In this document: positions 1 through 7,387 of the stretch, piece by piece
Layout of the letters: each line of letters starts with the position of its first letter
How positions within the stretch are numbered: the first letter of the stretch is position 1
Assembly: GCF_024345795.1 (NCBI RefSeq)
Contig: NZ_JAGQBU010000008.1
Coordinates: 1 to 64,000, forward strand
Direction: 5' to 3'
DNA length: 64,000 bases
DNA from: Synechococcus sp. J7-Johnson
Lineage (GTDB): Bacteria > Cyanobacteriota > Cyanobacteriia > PCC-6307 > Cyanobiaceae
The notes under the pieces: model-generated
The model's database searches: none
The model's input: the letters and a program-made list of their open reading frames with translations, nothing else
Told to the model about the DNA's origin: nothing
Translations under genes and position numbers: made by a program

Positions 1-2
1 TC

Positions 3-80
3 GCAGCTACCCACAACCTGCTGAAGTTGTTCAGGTTCAGGCGATCACAACAACAGGCGCTGGCGGCGGCATCGGGATGA
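3..80 (+). pseudogene. Transposase C-terminal end (partial)
   Basis: The first bases are open in one plus frame for 25 residues and end in TGA at 78-80. The visible segment AATHNLLKLF resembles the C-terminal tail of DDE transposases of IS1182/IS5-type elements, where a (A/C)AHNLLKL stretch is common. The rest lies outside the window, so it cannot be said whether the element is intact. A strong stem-loop follows at 88-114. Identification rests on one short motif and is tentative. Confidence 0.4.
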
Positions 81-87
81 GGGGCAG

Positions 88-114
88 CCGCCCTGGCCGA
101 TCTGGCCAGGGCGG
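88..114. terminator. Strong stem-loop after the left-edge gene
   Basis: CCGCCCTGGCC and GGCCAGGGCGG form a perfect 11-bp stem around a 5-nt loop (GATCT), 8 bp after the stop of the partial transposase. There is no T-tract, so it may be a terminator or part of the insertion sequence end. Confidence 0.5.
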
Positions 115-218
115 ACTGAGGCCCATCAAAGGGCACGGCCTGCAGAACCCAAGGCGTCTGCATCCTTGCATTCGCTCACATCAGAGGGGTCATTAGACGT
201 GGCCAGAGGGCCGCTGCC

Positions 219-509
219 CTATTGGCAACAAACTCCTAGGGCACCTGGCCCACCCCACTTCTCAGCGCCGACAAGGCGGCCGACCTCGGTGCCGTTGAGG
301 CGGACGGTAACCACAGGCTGGAGCACATTGGCGCCGTTTTCGTTAATGCGCCGCTGCTGCTGGGCGCTCACCTCAACTGGACCATTGCGCAAGCTGCCGC
401 TGAGACGGTTGTTCTGATAGTCCATCTTCAGAACCTGCCCCAGAGCAGGGCTGCCGAGCAGAGCCCCCATGCTGATCAAGGTAGGAATCAGACCAGCACG
501 CAGATCCAC
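219..509 (-). CDS. Small secreted protein, unknown
   Basis: Encodes 96 residues. The N-terminus has a hydrophobic stretch (about residues 5-20) ending in SPALGQ, consistent with a cleavable signal peptide. The mature part is polar with no recognised domain. It is the last gene of the leftward block and is separated from its neighbour by about 80 bp. It may belong to the phage-like block or to the flanking host DNA. Function unknown. Confidence 0.45.
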   Translation of the reverse strand: MDLRAGLIPTLISMGALLGSPALGQVLKMDYQNNRLSGSLRNGPVEVSAQQQRRINENGANVLQPVVTVRLNGTEVGRLVGAEKWGGPGALGVCCQ

Positions 510-589
510 TGGACGAGTAGCTGAGGAGTATCACTCTTCACCGTAAGCAGGGAGGTCATGGAGGCAAGCAGGCTGAGTTGCCGCTTGCC

Positions 590-826
590 TCACTGACGCA
601 GGTGCCGGCGACTCCATCCCGTGATCGCGGCTTCCACGTTCTCTCCATGCCACTGCAGGGGTCCCTTCCCCTGGGTGCAGCCCCAGCGGCGGAAGTGCTT
701 GCCGGGTTGCAACACCCCCCGCAGCCGCAGCTGACGGAGGGTTTCGCGGCTGATGCCCAGCACATCGCAGGCCTCGGCCGTGGTGATCCAGACCCGCTGG
801 CGGCCCGATGATGCAGCGCTGTCCAT
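590..826 (-). CDS. Excisionase/MerR-like helix-turn-helix protein
   Basis: A 78-residue protein whose central part (RVWITTAEACDVLGISRETL) is a winged-helix HTH of the kind seen in excisionases and MerR-like phage regulators; a basic, Trp-rich tail follows. Small HTH proteins of this type bind attachment sites or early promoters. Its ATG overlaps the stop of the upstream BRO gene (TGATG at 824-828), so the two are translationally coupled. No integrase is visible in the window, so a role in excision is only possible. Confidence 0.6.
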   Translation of the reverse strand: MDSAASSGRQRVWITTAEACDVLGISRETLRQLRLRGVLQPGKHFRRWGCTQGKGPLQWHGENVEAAITGWSRRHLRQ

Positions 827-1602
827 CAGCCCAGCTCCCGCACCACATCAACGACGGCGGGGTTCCAGAGGACCTGGTAGCCGCTGTGGCCGTGACGGCA
901 GTAGGGCATCGCCTCGGCCCATTCCTGGCCACGGTCCGTGAGTTCCCATTCATCACGGGCGTTGCGGAACTGCAGGCCGCAGGCTTCCAGGTGTTGGTTG
1001 GTGACCCGGGCGGACATGCCCAGCCGCTGGCCCAGTTGGGTGGGATTGAGTGAGCAGATGGGATCTTCTGCTGCCGGTAGAGCCCGACGCAGGGTGTCGA
1101 CCGCCAGACCGGTGTTCTCCTGGATGCACGTGAGCGTGGCGGCCATGGCGATGCCTGGCTTAACGCCGGGGACTTGGGCCACTGCCTGACCGATCAGCAG
1201 CAGGGCGCCGACGCTGTCCTGCTTGTCCGCTGTCAAGGCCGCTGGCTTGGGTGCGATGCCGGGCACGGTGTAGAACCCCGTGCGGCGGATCGCCGGAAGC
1301 ACCTCATGGGTGACCCAGCGCTTGAAGCGCTTGGCTTCCGGCTTACGGCTGCCCAGTACCAGGTTGTAGAGACCGGGCTCGTTGACCGTCGTCATGGACT
1401 GCTCGCCGCCGGGGGTCTCGGTTGAACCGAGACCCTTTTCATCGTCATCGAGGCGACTGAGCGCATCGCTTGGGTTCCGGATTGCCAGGCATGCGCAGAC
1501 ATCGGCGGCGACAAACCAGGGTTCACCCTGCTCATCTGTGATCACCCGGACCTGGCGGCCCTCGAAATCGAGTGGCACCAGGGAGGATTCGCTGCTGCTC
1601 AT
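826..1602 (-). CDS. BRO-N domain phage antirepressor
   Basis: The 258-residue product begins with a BRO-N domain (about residues 8-110): a beta strand pair around FEGRQVRVITDEQGEPWFVA, then the AADVCACL and RFKRWVTHEVLPAIRRTGFY segments typical of the family. BRO-N proteins are DNA-binding phage regulators, often antirepressors. The C-terminal half looks like a variable winged-helix domain. The chosen ATG at 1602 overlaps the stop of the upstream membrane-protein gene (ATGA); an upstream in-frame extension to 2001 is low-complexity and antisense to real genes, so it was rejected. Confidence 0.8.
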   Translation of the reverse strand: MSSSESSLVPLDFEGRQVRVITDEQGEPWFVAADVCACLAIRNPSDALSRLDDDEKGLGSTETPGGEQSMTTVNEPGLYNLVLGSRKPEAKRFKRWVTHEVLPAIRRTGFYTVPGIAPKPAALTADKQDSVGALLLIGQAVAQVPGVKPGIAMAATLTCIQENTGLAVDTLRRALPAAEDPICSLNPTQLGQRLGMSARVTNQHLEACGLQFRNARDEWELTDRGQEWAEAMPYCRHGHSGYQVLWNPAVVDVVRELG

Positions 1603-1907
1603 GGGAACTGAAGCGGGGTGACAGGGGTGGATCCGCCGGCAGTGATGTCGGCTGCGGAGGTGAGGAAGGCCTGATCGGTTGCTGGGACCGGCGTCAGCCG
1701 CGGCGGCACGGGCCCAGCGATCACCAGCAGCAGGGTGCTCAGCTGGAAAACCAGGACCAGCAGCAGCAGTTGGTAGAGGTGCCGAAGGCTGCTCACGTAG
1801 ACGGTTGTGGTGGGCCGGCGGGTGCGGCAGAAGGCCGGCAGCTGGGGTTTGCCCCCCTGGGGGCGTCCGCCGCCAACACCGCCGCGGACGCTGTGGAGGT
1901 GAGTCAT
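1599..1907 (-). CDS. Small phage membrane protein, unknown
   Basis: 102 residues with one clear hydrophobic helix (about residues 45-66, LYQLLLLVLVFQLSTLLLVI) and a Pro/Thr-rich C-terminus. Both ends are coupled: its ATG overlaps the stop of the ssDNA-binding gene (TGATG) and its stop overlaps the BRO start (ATGA), which argues that it is real. Could be an early membrane or exclusion protein; there is no sequence evidence for a specific role. Confidence 0.55.
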   Translation of the reverse strand: MTHLHSVRGGVGGGRPQGGKPQLPAFCRTRRPTTTVYVSSLRHLYQLLLLVLVFQLSTLLLVIAGPVPPRLTPVPATDQAFLTSAADITAGGSTPVTPLQFP

Positions 1908-2494
1908 CAGAAGGGTGCCTCCTCGTCGTCATCGGCGGCCCAGTCACTGGAGCCGGTGGATGTGTTGACCGCGGAGTAGCCGTCGAGCTCGTCGAAGCCA
2001 TCGGTGGGATCGACCTGCTCGTAGGGAACGAACTCGACGACCTGGATGGCCCTTGGCTGGAACGTCATGCCGCAGCCGTTCTCGCCGTCCCAGTCGTAGA
2101 TGTCGAAGGCGACGATCACCTTTGAGCCGTTGCCGATGGCAGCGCCATCCCAAGGCTGCTTTCTCGCGTCGACAATGCGGGGCCCTTCGGAAAGGGAGCC
2201 GTCGCGCCGCTGAAACTGCGGGATCTTGAAGCGCAACACGGTGAGCTCGCTGGGCTTGTCCTTGTCGGCCTTCCAGGGGAAGCCCTTCTCAGCGCGGCGC
2301 TTGCGGCTGCCGTGCAGGGCGATGAACTGATCCTCCATCGCCAGCAGGAAGGATTGGGCCTTCTCGTCGGTGTTGGGCAGCAGCAGGTCGCAGGTCCAGG
2401 CCAGCGGTTTGCTTTTGTCGAGCTGATGCCTTGGGGTGATCAGGTGGGCCCAGCGCACGGCGGCGAGGGGCGTGCGGAACAGGTCTTTAGCCAT
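1907..2494 (-). CDS. Phage ssDNA-binding protein (DUF2815/gp2.5-like)
   Basis: A 195-residue protein starting MAKDLFRTPLAAVRWAHLI and ending in an acidic tail (ADDDEEAPF). A beta-rich OB-fold-like body with aromatic patches plus an acidic C-terminus is the hallmark of T7 gp2.5 and DUF2815 ssDNA-binding proteins. It would coat ssDNA during phage replication and contact partners through the acidic tail. It lies with an ERF-like recombinase and near a nuclease and a helicase. The start at 2494 overlaps the end of the upstream gene by 8 bp; an upstream start at 2551 is less likely. Confidence 0.7.
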   Translation of the reverse strand: MAKDLFRTPLAAVRWAHLITPRHQLDKSKPLAWTCDLLLPNTDEKAQSFLLAMEDQFIALHGSRKRRAEKGFPWKADKDKPSELTVLRFKIPQFQRRDGSLSEGPRIVDARKQPWDGAAIGNGSKVIVAFDIYDWDGENGCGMTFQPRAIQVVEFVPYEQVDPTDGFDELDGYSAVNTSTGSSDWAADDDEEAPF

Positions 2495-2732
2495 GGTGTG
2501 AATCGGTGGAAATGGGGTTTTGATCGAAGGGCGGAAGCGGCGGCAGGCCAAAGCGCTCCCGCAGCAGGTGGTGCACCGCTCCGCTGGCGGAGAGGTTGCG
2601 GGCCTCCATCAGCTCGCGGATCCGCAGGTAGACGTCGGTGCGCACCTGGGTCTGGATGAAGTGGCGGCCGGCCAGTGAGCGGGGCTGCTCGCCGTAGCGA
2701 CGGGGCGGCCTGGGGCGATGGCTCGGGCTCAT
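2487..2732 (-). CDS. Ribbon-helix-helix-like small protein
   Basis: 81 residues. Residues about 27-60 (QTQVRTDVYLRIRELMEARN, then ASGAVHHLLRERFG) have the beta strand plus two helices of a ribbon-helix-helix DNA-binding fold; the N-terminus is basic and Pro-rich. Likely an early regulator. Start at 2732 overlaps the preceding stop (ATGA), and the end overlaps the ssDNA-binding gene, so it belongs to one tightly packed leftward operon. Fold assignment is by eye. Confidence 0.5.
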   Translation of the reverse strand: MSPSHRPRPPRRYGEQPRSLAGRHFIQTQVRTDVYLRIRELMEARNLSASGAVHHLLRERFGLPPLPPFDQNPISTDSHHG

Positions 2733-3475
2733 GGGGCTGGCGGCGTGGGAACGACATCCGGCTCCATGCCCCGGCATTCCTCGAGGAAGCGCTCGATGAA
2801 GTCGCCGTGGTGGCGCTGGGTGATGCGATCACCGATCGAGCGGGCGTTGCGGGGCACCTGGAAGTGCTCACGGAACGCATGGGTGAGCTCGCGGCGTACG
2901 GCCGGCGGCAGATCAAGCACCCGGCGGTGGTAGCCGCTGATCTCCTCGGGCGTCAGTGGAAGCAGTGCTGGATCGCCACCTCCATCGGCGCCACCGCTGC
3001 TGCTGGCCTGCTCGTCGACCTGCTGGTCTGAAGCTTGTGCCTCAACATCGGGCACCGGCCGAGCCACAGCCGTCAGCGATCCGTCGGACTTGTCGACCCC
3101 ACTCTGCTCTGCACTGTCACAGGGCTCTGCAGTCCAAGCCTGCGAGGACACAGGAATGCCCAGCAGCATGGCCAGCATCAAGCCGGTCATGTCCGCCAGA
3201 GCGCTGGGCTCGTCGGCCCAGGTCTCGCTGCTGAGCTCAGCGCCAGCGGCGTGCCGCACCGTGACCTGCAGCCTGGAGCGGCCCTGCTGCTCGTCCAACT
3301 GGGCGGACCAGCCGATGCCCTGGCGGAAGACAGGGCGTGCAGCCTGCGCGACGGCCCCAAGGTCGGAGAAAGGGATGGCGGATACCTCGGCCTGGAAGCA
3401 GGCCAGGGTGTGGGTGAGCTGTTGCTCAGGGGGTTGATGGCACAGGCCCTCCACGGGCCTGGATGGTGTGACCAT
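2729..3475 (-). CDS. ERF-family-like ssDNA-annealing recombinase
   Basis: 248 residues. Residues about 18-108 (LTHTLACFQAEVSAIPFSDL, AARPVFRQGIGW, VTVRHAAGAELSS, then MTGLMLAMLLGI) follow the order of conserved blocks in ERF annealing proteins. A Ser/Gly-rich linker and a helical C-terminal region follow. ERF proteins anneal complementary ssDNA and usually work with a 5'-3' exonuclease; a PD-(D/E)XK nuclease gene is present at 10375. The canonical lysine-rich stretch after FQAE is shortened, so family membership is an inference. First gene of the operon; upstream DNA holds a motif shared with 11083 (see 3547-3559). Confidence 0.55.
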   Translation of the reverse strand: MVTPSRPVEGLCHQPPEQQLTHTLACFQAEVSAIPFSDLGAVAQAARPVFRQGIGWSAQLDEQQGRSRLQVTVRHAAGAELSSETWADEPSALADMTGLMLAMLLGIPVSSQAWTAEPCDSAEQSGVDKSDGSLTAVARPVPDVEAQASDQQVDEQASSSGGADGGGDPALLPLTPEEISGYHRRVLDLPPAVRRELTHAFREHFQVPRNARSIGDRITQRHHGDFIERFLEECRGMEPDVVPTPPAP

Positions 3476-3546
3476 GGCGAATCAGATCGGGCGGATGCCC
3501 GCTGATCGGAATCTTAGGGCTCTTTACTTGCAGCCGCATTAGTAGC

Positions 3547-3559
3547 GACTGTTAATTCC
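3547..3559 (-). promoter_or_regulatory. Shared 13-bp early motif, copy 1
   Basis: On the minus strand this reads TAGGAATTAACAG and lies about 75 bp before the ERF-like gene. The identical 13-mer occurs on the plus strand at 11083-11095, also upstream of a phage gene, and a partial match (CTAGGAATCTGCAG) lies on the minus strand near 7160 before the helicase. Position before early genes suggests an operator or promoter part. Confidence 0.4.
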
Positions 3560-3565
3560 TAGCCA

Positions 3566-4285
3566 TCAGGCCGAGACTGGCTTCTTGCCCTTGCTGTTGC
3601 CGGGTTTGCGCGGCTGGCGGTGGGCGGTCTCCCACTGGTCCAGCCAGCGCTTGGGCTGATATAGGTCGCCCTCGATCCAGAGTGGGGCCAGCTCCTCGGG
3701 CTTGTAGTCGCCAAAGCCCGTGAGGACGGCATAGAAGCGCTTGCGGTGCTCCTCGCAGGCTTCTGCCGCCAGGGCGGTGATGGCGTCGCTGGGGTCGAGC
3801 GCGCACTCGTCGACCACCCGCCGCAGCTGGTTGCGCCACTTGGCCGACAGCTCGGCGGCCTTGCGCTGGCCGATGGTCGGGGCCGGCGTGGTGCGGAACG
3901 CATCCGGCACCTCCCGCAGGCCGCAGTAGCAGGCCCAGAACTCCAGCGGCGTCCAGACCGGGTAGTCGTTGTCTCCGATCGGAACCGAACCCTTCAGCTT
4001 CTCCTTGATCGCCTGATCCTTGAGCGGACCCCACTCCTCATTGGCGATCCGACGGTTGAGTTCCCCTAGTTGCCAGAAGGCCTTCTGCCGCAGCTCGCCC
4101 GCCTTGCCCTGCTCGATCACCGAGAGGTTGCCGTAGGAGATCGTCTCGAAGCCAACCTCTTCCGCCCAGCTGCAGGCGGTGTACTGAGTCCAGCCGTTGC
4201 GTCGGCGCCAGTTCAGCAGCATGCGTCCGAATGCAGCACGGTTCTCCTCCTGGCGCTCAAGCAGCTCCGCGTAGGTGATGGCCAC
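3566..4285 (-). CDS. XRE-like HTH protein, possible phage repressor
   Basis: 239 residues. The first ~70 residues (FGRMLLNWRRRNGWTQYTAC ... GNLSVIEQGKAGELRQKAFW) look like an extended XRE/lambda-repressor HTH: R-x-x-x-G-W-T-Q, then a recognition-helix region and an IEQGK turn. The remainder is a Trp-rich helical domain without known match and a basic tail. It stands alone with about 80-90 bp on each side, and two inverted repeats lie directly upstream (4304-4320 and 4348-4367), as expected for a regulator with autoregulatory operators. Could be the lysogeny repressor. Confidence 0.55.
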   Translation of the reverse strand: MAITYAELLERQEENRAAFGRMLLNWRRRNGWTQYTACSWAEEVGFETISYGNLSVIEQGKAGELRQKAFWQLGELNRRIANEEWGPLKDQAIKEKLKGSVPIGDNDYPVWTPLEFWACYCGLREVPDAFRTTPAPTIGQRKAAELSAKWRNQLRRVVDECALDPSDAITALAAEACEEHRKRFYAVLTGFGDYKPEELAPLWIEGDLYQPKRWLDQWETAHRQPRKPGNSKGKKPVSA

Positions 4286-4303
4286 GTTCTGAACTCCGAG
4301 TTC

Positions 4304-4320
4304 TTAGCGGGAAGCTAAGA
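4304..4320. promoter_or_regulatory. Inverted repeat, candidate operator
   Basis: CTTAGC and GCTAAG flank a 5-nt spacer, 19 bp upstream of the XRE-like gene start (4285). Size and place fit a repressor operator. Confidence 0.4.
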
Positions 4321-4347
4321 CATACTTGGCAAGCGCAGCCAGAGCCT

Positions 4348-4367
4348 GTCATGTCTTGGCATGACAG
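4348..4367. promoter_or_regulatory. Inverted repeat TGTCATG-n6-CATGACA
   Basis: A perfect 7-bp inverted repeat with 6-nt spacer between two minus-strand genes; it overlaps the 3' end of the small gene ending at 4349. Either a second operator for the XRE-like protein or a weak terminator. Confidence 0.4.
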
Positions 4368-4528
4368 AACCGGTCAGAACCAAGCCTGTTGAGGATGTGC
4401 TTGGCTTGTTGCCCAGTGATCGCTTTCCCTGTTTCCACCTGCAATCTCAAAGCCAGGGTGTAGGGATGCTCGCCGGGGTGGGCCTGAGCCAACCGCCTGA
4501 GCCGCTGCTGCAGTTCTGGCGGATCCAT
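4349..4528 (-). CDS. Small phage protein, unknown
   Basis: 59 residues starting MDPPELQQRLRRLAQAHPGE, mostly helical and basic. The ATG at 4528 overlaps the stop of the VRR-NUC gene (TGATG), a pattern used by most genes here, which supports this start over longer in-frame extensions. No recognisable domain; coupling suggests a role in the same DNA-processing step as the nuclease. Confidence 0.5.
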   Translation of the reverse strand: MDPPELQQRLRRLAQAHPGEHPYTLALRLQVETGKAITGQQAKHILNRLGSDRFCHAKT

Positions 4529-4905
4529 CAGCGGCTTGGCCGCATCGAGCTCGTCACGGAGAGCGACTGCTCGGCCTCCTCGATGGAGCGGCAGACGGCC
4601 GCCACGCCCCCGAGCTGCCCCACGAGCTGCAGAAAGGCCCACTGCTCGGAGCTGACGGCCCCATGGGGGGTCTTGATCTCCAGGGCGACGAACTGGGCGA
4701 TTCTCTGGCCCACCATCTCGGGCGTGATCTCCAGCGAGCGCAGGCCGATCAGGTCGCTACTGCCCCTGCACAACCCGAAACGCACCAGACGGCCCTGCTG
4801 ATCGACCAGGGCACCGGTGTTGTTGCGCCACAGCCGCACCGGCCCATGGCCGCAGGCCAGGCGGATGCGCTGCTGGATCTCGTATTCGCTGGGGGAGGAG
4901 GCCAT
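4528..4905 (-). CDS. VRR-NUC domain nuclease
   Basis: A 125-residue single-domain VRR-NUC protein of the PD-(D/E)XK superfamily. Visible features: SEYEIQQRIRLAC at the N-terminus, LWRNNTGA, GSSDLIGL with the catalytic Asp, VALEIKTPHG with the E-x-K pair, then SSEQWAFLQLVGQLGGVAAV. Phage stand-alone VRR-NUCs act as structure-specific or Holliday-junction-like nucleases in replication and recombination. Start chosen at MASSPSEYE (4905); an extension to 4941 is possible. Confidence 0.85.
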   Translation of the reverse strand: MASSPSEYEIQQRIRLACGHGPVRLWRNNTGALVDQQGRLVRFGLCRGSSDLIGLRSLEITPEMVGQRIAQFVALEIKTPHGAVSSEQWAFLQLVGQLGGVAAVCRSIEEAEQSLSVTSSMRPSR

Positions 4906-4954
4906 GCCTCCTCTTGCCGTGTTGCCCAGGCCTCGCCCCACAATCCCGCTTAGA

Positions 4955-5215
<261 letters not shown>

Positions 5216-5216
<1 letters not shown>

Positions 5217-5662
5217 TGCTTTACGTCGATACCTGCGTGCTGCTGGCGGCTCTCACACCGGAGGCCCACTCCGATACCGCAGCGGCCTTTCTCGAGCAGG
5301 CCACAGCACCACTGGCAATCAGCCCCTGGAGTGCCACCGAGCTCCATTCCGCTCTCGGGCTCAAGGTGCGCACCAAGGCCCTGACCCCGCCAGAGGCCGA
5401 GGCGGTGCTGCTGGGCTTTGAACGCAGCCTGGCCCCAGGCCTTCTGATGCTGGAGGTGGAACCGCAGGACTTCCGTAATGCGAATGCCGCTCTGCGCGGC
5501 TGGACCACGGCCTTGCGGGCGTCCGATGCGCTGCACCTGGCGATCGCCTCCGGACGGGGCGCCACCCTTTGCAGCCTGGATGCCCCGTTTGTGCTGGCGG
5601 CCCAACAACTGGGGCTCGATGCCCAGTTGATTGGGGCTAACTCAACCTCCGTTCAGACCTGA
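5216..5662 (+). CDS. PIN-domain toxin (VapC-like ribonuclease)
   Basis: 148 residues with the PIN acidic quartet: D5 in MLYVDTCVLLAAL, E42 in SATELHSALG, and RASDALHLAIA plus CSLDAPF near the C-terminus. VapC toxins cleave specific RNAs, often tRNA or rRNA. Here the partner antitoxin is Phd-type, a known mix. Its last 10 bp overlap the 3' end of the convergent helicase gene. Confidence 0.85.
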
Positions 5663-7071
5663 AGGCCCCGCTGCCGGGCCGCCCAGACATGCTTGGCCCA
5701 GCCGGGTTTGTAGCCCCGCTCCTGCTCCCGCTGCTGCAACTGCTCGAAGCTGCGGCAGCCGGCCGAGGGCGACCTGTGGCGTGGCCGCTGCTGTTGGCGG
5801 GGCTTGGGCCGGTGGGCACCGGCGATGATCTCGACGAGTTCGCCCTCGAGCTGCTGGAGTCCGCGGCGCTGCTCATCGCACTCTTCGCTGAGGAACAGGT
5901 GGCCGCAGTCGTGGCACTGCTGGGCCGCGCTGGGGCAGCTGCAGAAACAGAGCGGGCAGTCCTTGATCGGTATCGAGACGCCCTCCCGCTTGCGGCGGCC
6001 AGCCAGATTCCACTCGCGCTCGTCGGTGGGCAGGCCGTGGCGATGGGCATTGCCGACGTGATCGAGGATCACCGCCTCACCCTTCCCCGGGGCAGGCCGC
6101 AGGGCCCGGCCGACCATCTGCAGGTACAGGCTCAGGCTGGCGGTGGGGCGCATCAGGATCGCGCCGCCGACCGAGGGGATGTCGGTGCCCTCGGAAATGA
6201 TCATGCAGCTGGTGAGCACCTCCACCTCGCCGGTGCCCAGCCCGGCGATCAGGCGCCTGCGCACCTCGGCCGGGGTGCCGCCGCTCACCGCCGCTGCCCT
6301 GATGCCATCGGCGCGGAACGCAGTCGCCATTTGCTCGGCGTGCTGGATCGTGCAGCAGAAACAGATCGCCGTGGCCGGGTGCAGCCGGCGCCGGTAGTGC
6401 GACACCGCATCGCCGATGGCGGCCCGATCGCCAAAGGCGCGTGCTGCCTGCTCCAGGTCGAACTCGCCCATCCGGCGACGAAGTTTGCTGTTGCGCGCCC
6501 CTGGCCAGGAGAAGACTCGGGGCCGGGCCAGCCAACCCTGCTCCACCAGCCAGGCCGCTGAGGGCCCCAGCACCAGGGCTTCAAAGAAGCCGCCCGCTTC
6601 CACTCCGAGCCCCTTGCCGTCGAGGCGCTCGGGGGTGGCGGTCTTGCCGATCAGGTGGGCACCTGGCCAGGCGTTGATGATCCGGCCCCAACTGTTACCG
6701 CTCACCAGGTGGTGGGCCTCGTCCTGAATGATCAGATCCGGAGCCGGCAGCTGAGCCAGGCGCCTCACCACGGTCTGCACCGAGCCCACAGCCACCTGCC
6801 GCCCCTGGAGCTGGTGACCGGGGGCGATCAGGTCGGGCTCCAGGCCCCAAGCCCGCACCGTGGCGCTGAGCTGCTCGATCAGTTCGGCCCGGTGGGCCAG
6901 GACCAGCACTCGGCGCCCCTTGCCGGCCGCGCCTTGCACGATCGCGCCGATGGTCTGGCCCTTGCCGGCGCCGGTGGGCATCACGGCGCAGACCCGCCTA
7001 TGCCGCTTCAGGGCGGTGCGCAGGTCGGCCAGGAGCTGGAGCTGGTAGTCGCGCAGGACGATCGGGGCCAT
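5653..7071 (-). CDS. SF2 DEAD/DEAH-box helicase (phage)
   Basis: 472 residues. Motif I MPTGAGKG (31-38), motif II DEAH (117-120), motif III TAT (in IGKTATPER), motif VI QMVGRALR (about 322-329) define an SF2 helicase. A Cys cluster (CPLCFCSCP ... CHDCG, about 368-393) forms a likely zinc finger, and the C-terminus is basic. Phage enzymes of this build unwind forks or recombination intermediates. Its promoter region is shared with the divergent genes at 7175. Confidence 0.85.
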   Translation of the reverse strand: MAPIVLRDYQLQLLADLRTALKRHRRVCAVMPTGAGKGQTIGAIVQGAAGKGRRVLVLAHRAELIEQLSATVRAWGLEPDLIAPGHQLQGRQVAVGSVQTVVRRLAQLPAPDLIIQDEAHHLVSGNSWGRIINAWPGAHLIGKTATPERLDGKGLGVEAGGFFEALVLGPSAAWLVEQGWLARPRVFSWPGARNSKLRRRMGEFDLEQAARAFGDRAAIGDAVSHYRRRLHPATAICFCCTIQHAEQMATAFRADGIRAAAVSGGTPAEVRRRLIAGLGTGEVEVLTSCMIISEGTDIPSVGGAILMRPTASLSLYLQMVGRALRPAPGKGEAVILDHVGNAHRHGLPTDEREWNLAGRRKREGVSIPIKDCPLCFCSCPSAAQQCHDCGHLFLSEECDEQRRGLQQLEGELVEIIAGAHRPKPRQQQRPRHRSPSAGCRSFEQLQQREQERGYKPGWAKHVWAARQRGLQV

Positions 7072-7174
7072 GGAGAGGACTGGATGCTTGGCGCTGATCA
7101 GCGCGGACTGACACTGCTCAACTTACCAAGCCTTGCCCAGTGTGCTTAGGCTGTACTGCAGATTCCTAGCGAAT

Positions 7175-7372
7175 ATGGCTTCCTTTGCTCCGCCCCTGAG
7201 CTTCTCGATCACCGAGGGGCAGCTGACTTGGCTTGACCAGCGCCGCCGGCACGGCGCCCTAAGCCGCTCGGCGGCGCTGCGGCAGGTGCTGGATGCCGCC
7301 ATCGCCGCTGAGCAGAGCGCCAGCAGCGCCCTGCCTGTTGCTTCCGGGACCGCGCTTGTTTCCCAGCGCTGA
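7175..7372 (+). CDS. Small RHH-like protein before primase
   Basis: 65 residues beginning MASFAPPLSFSITEGQLTWL; SRSAALRQVLDAAI resembles the second helix of ribbon-helix-helix proteins that follow a beta strand (PLSFSITEGQ). Ends 15 bp before the primase gene, so likely co-transcribed. Probably a small DNA-binding regulator; assignment by fold pattern only. Confidence 0.5.
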   Translation: MASFAPPLSFSITEGQLTWLDQRRRHGALSRSAALRQVLDAAIAAEQSASSALPVASGTALVSQR

Positions 7373-7387
7373 CCCGAGGCGATCACC

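Noticed and set aside
531-956. 141-codon frame overlapping the HTH and BRO genes
   Set aside because: Alternate frame of two supported genes with low-complexity product.
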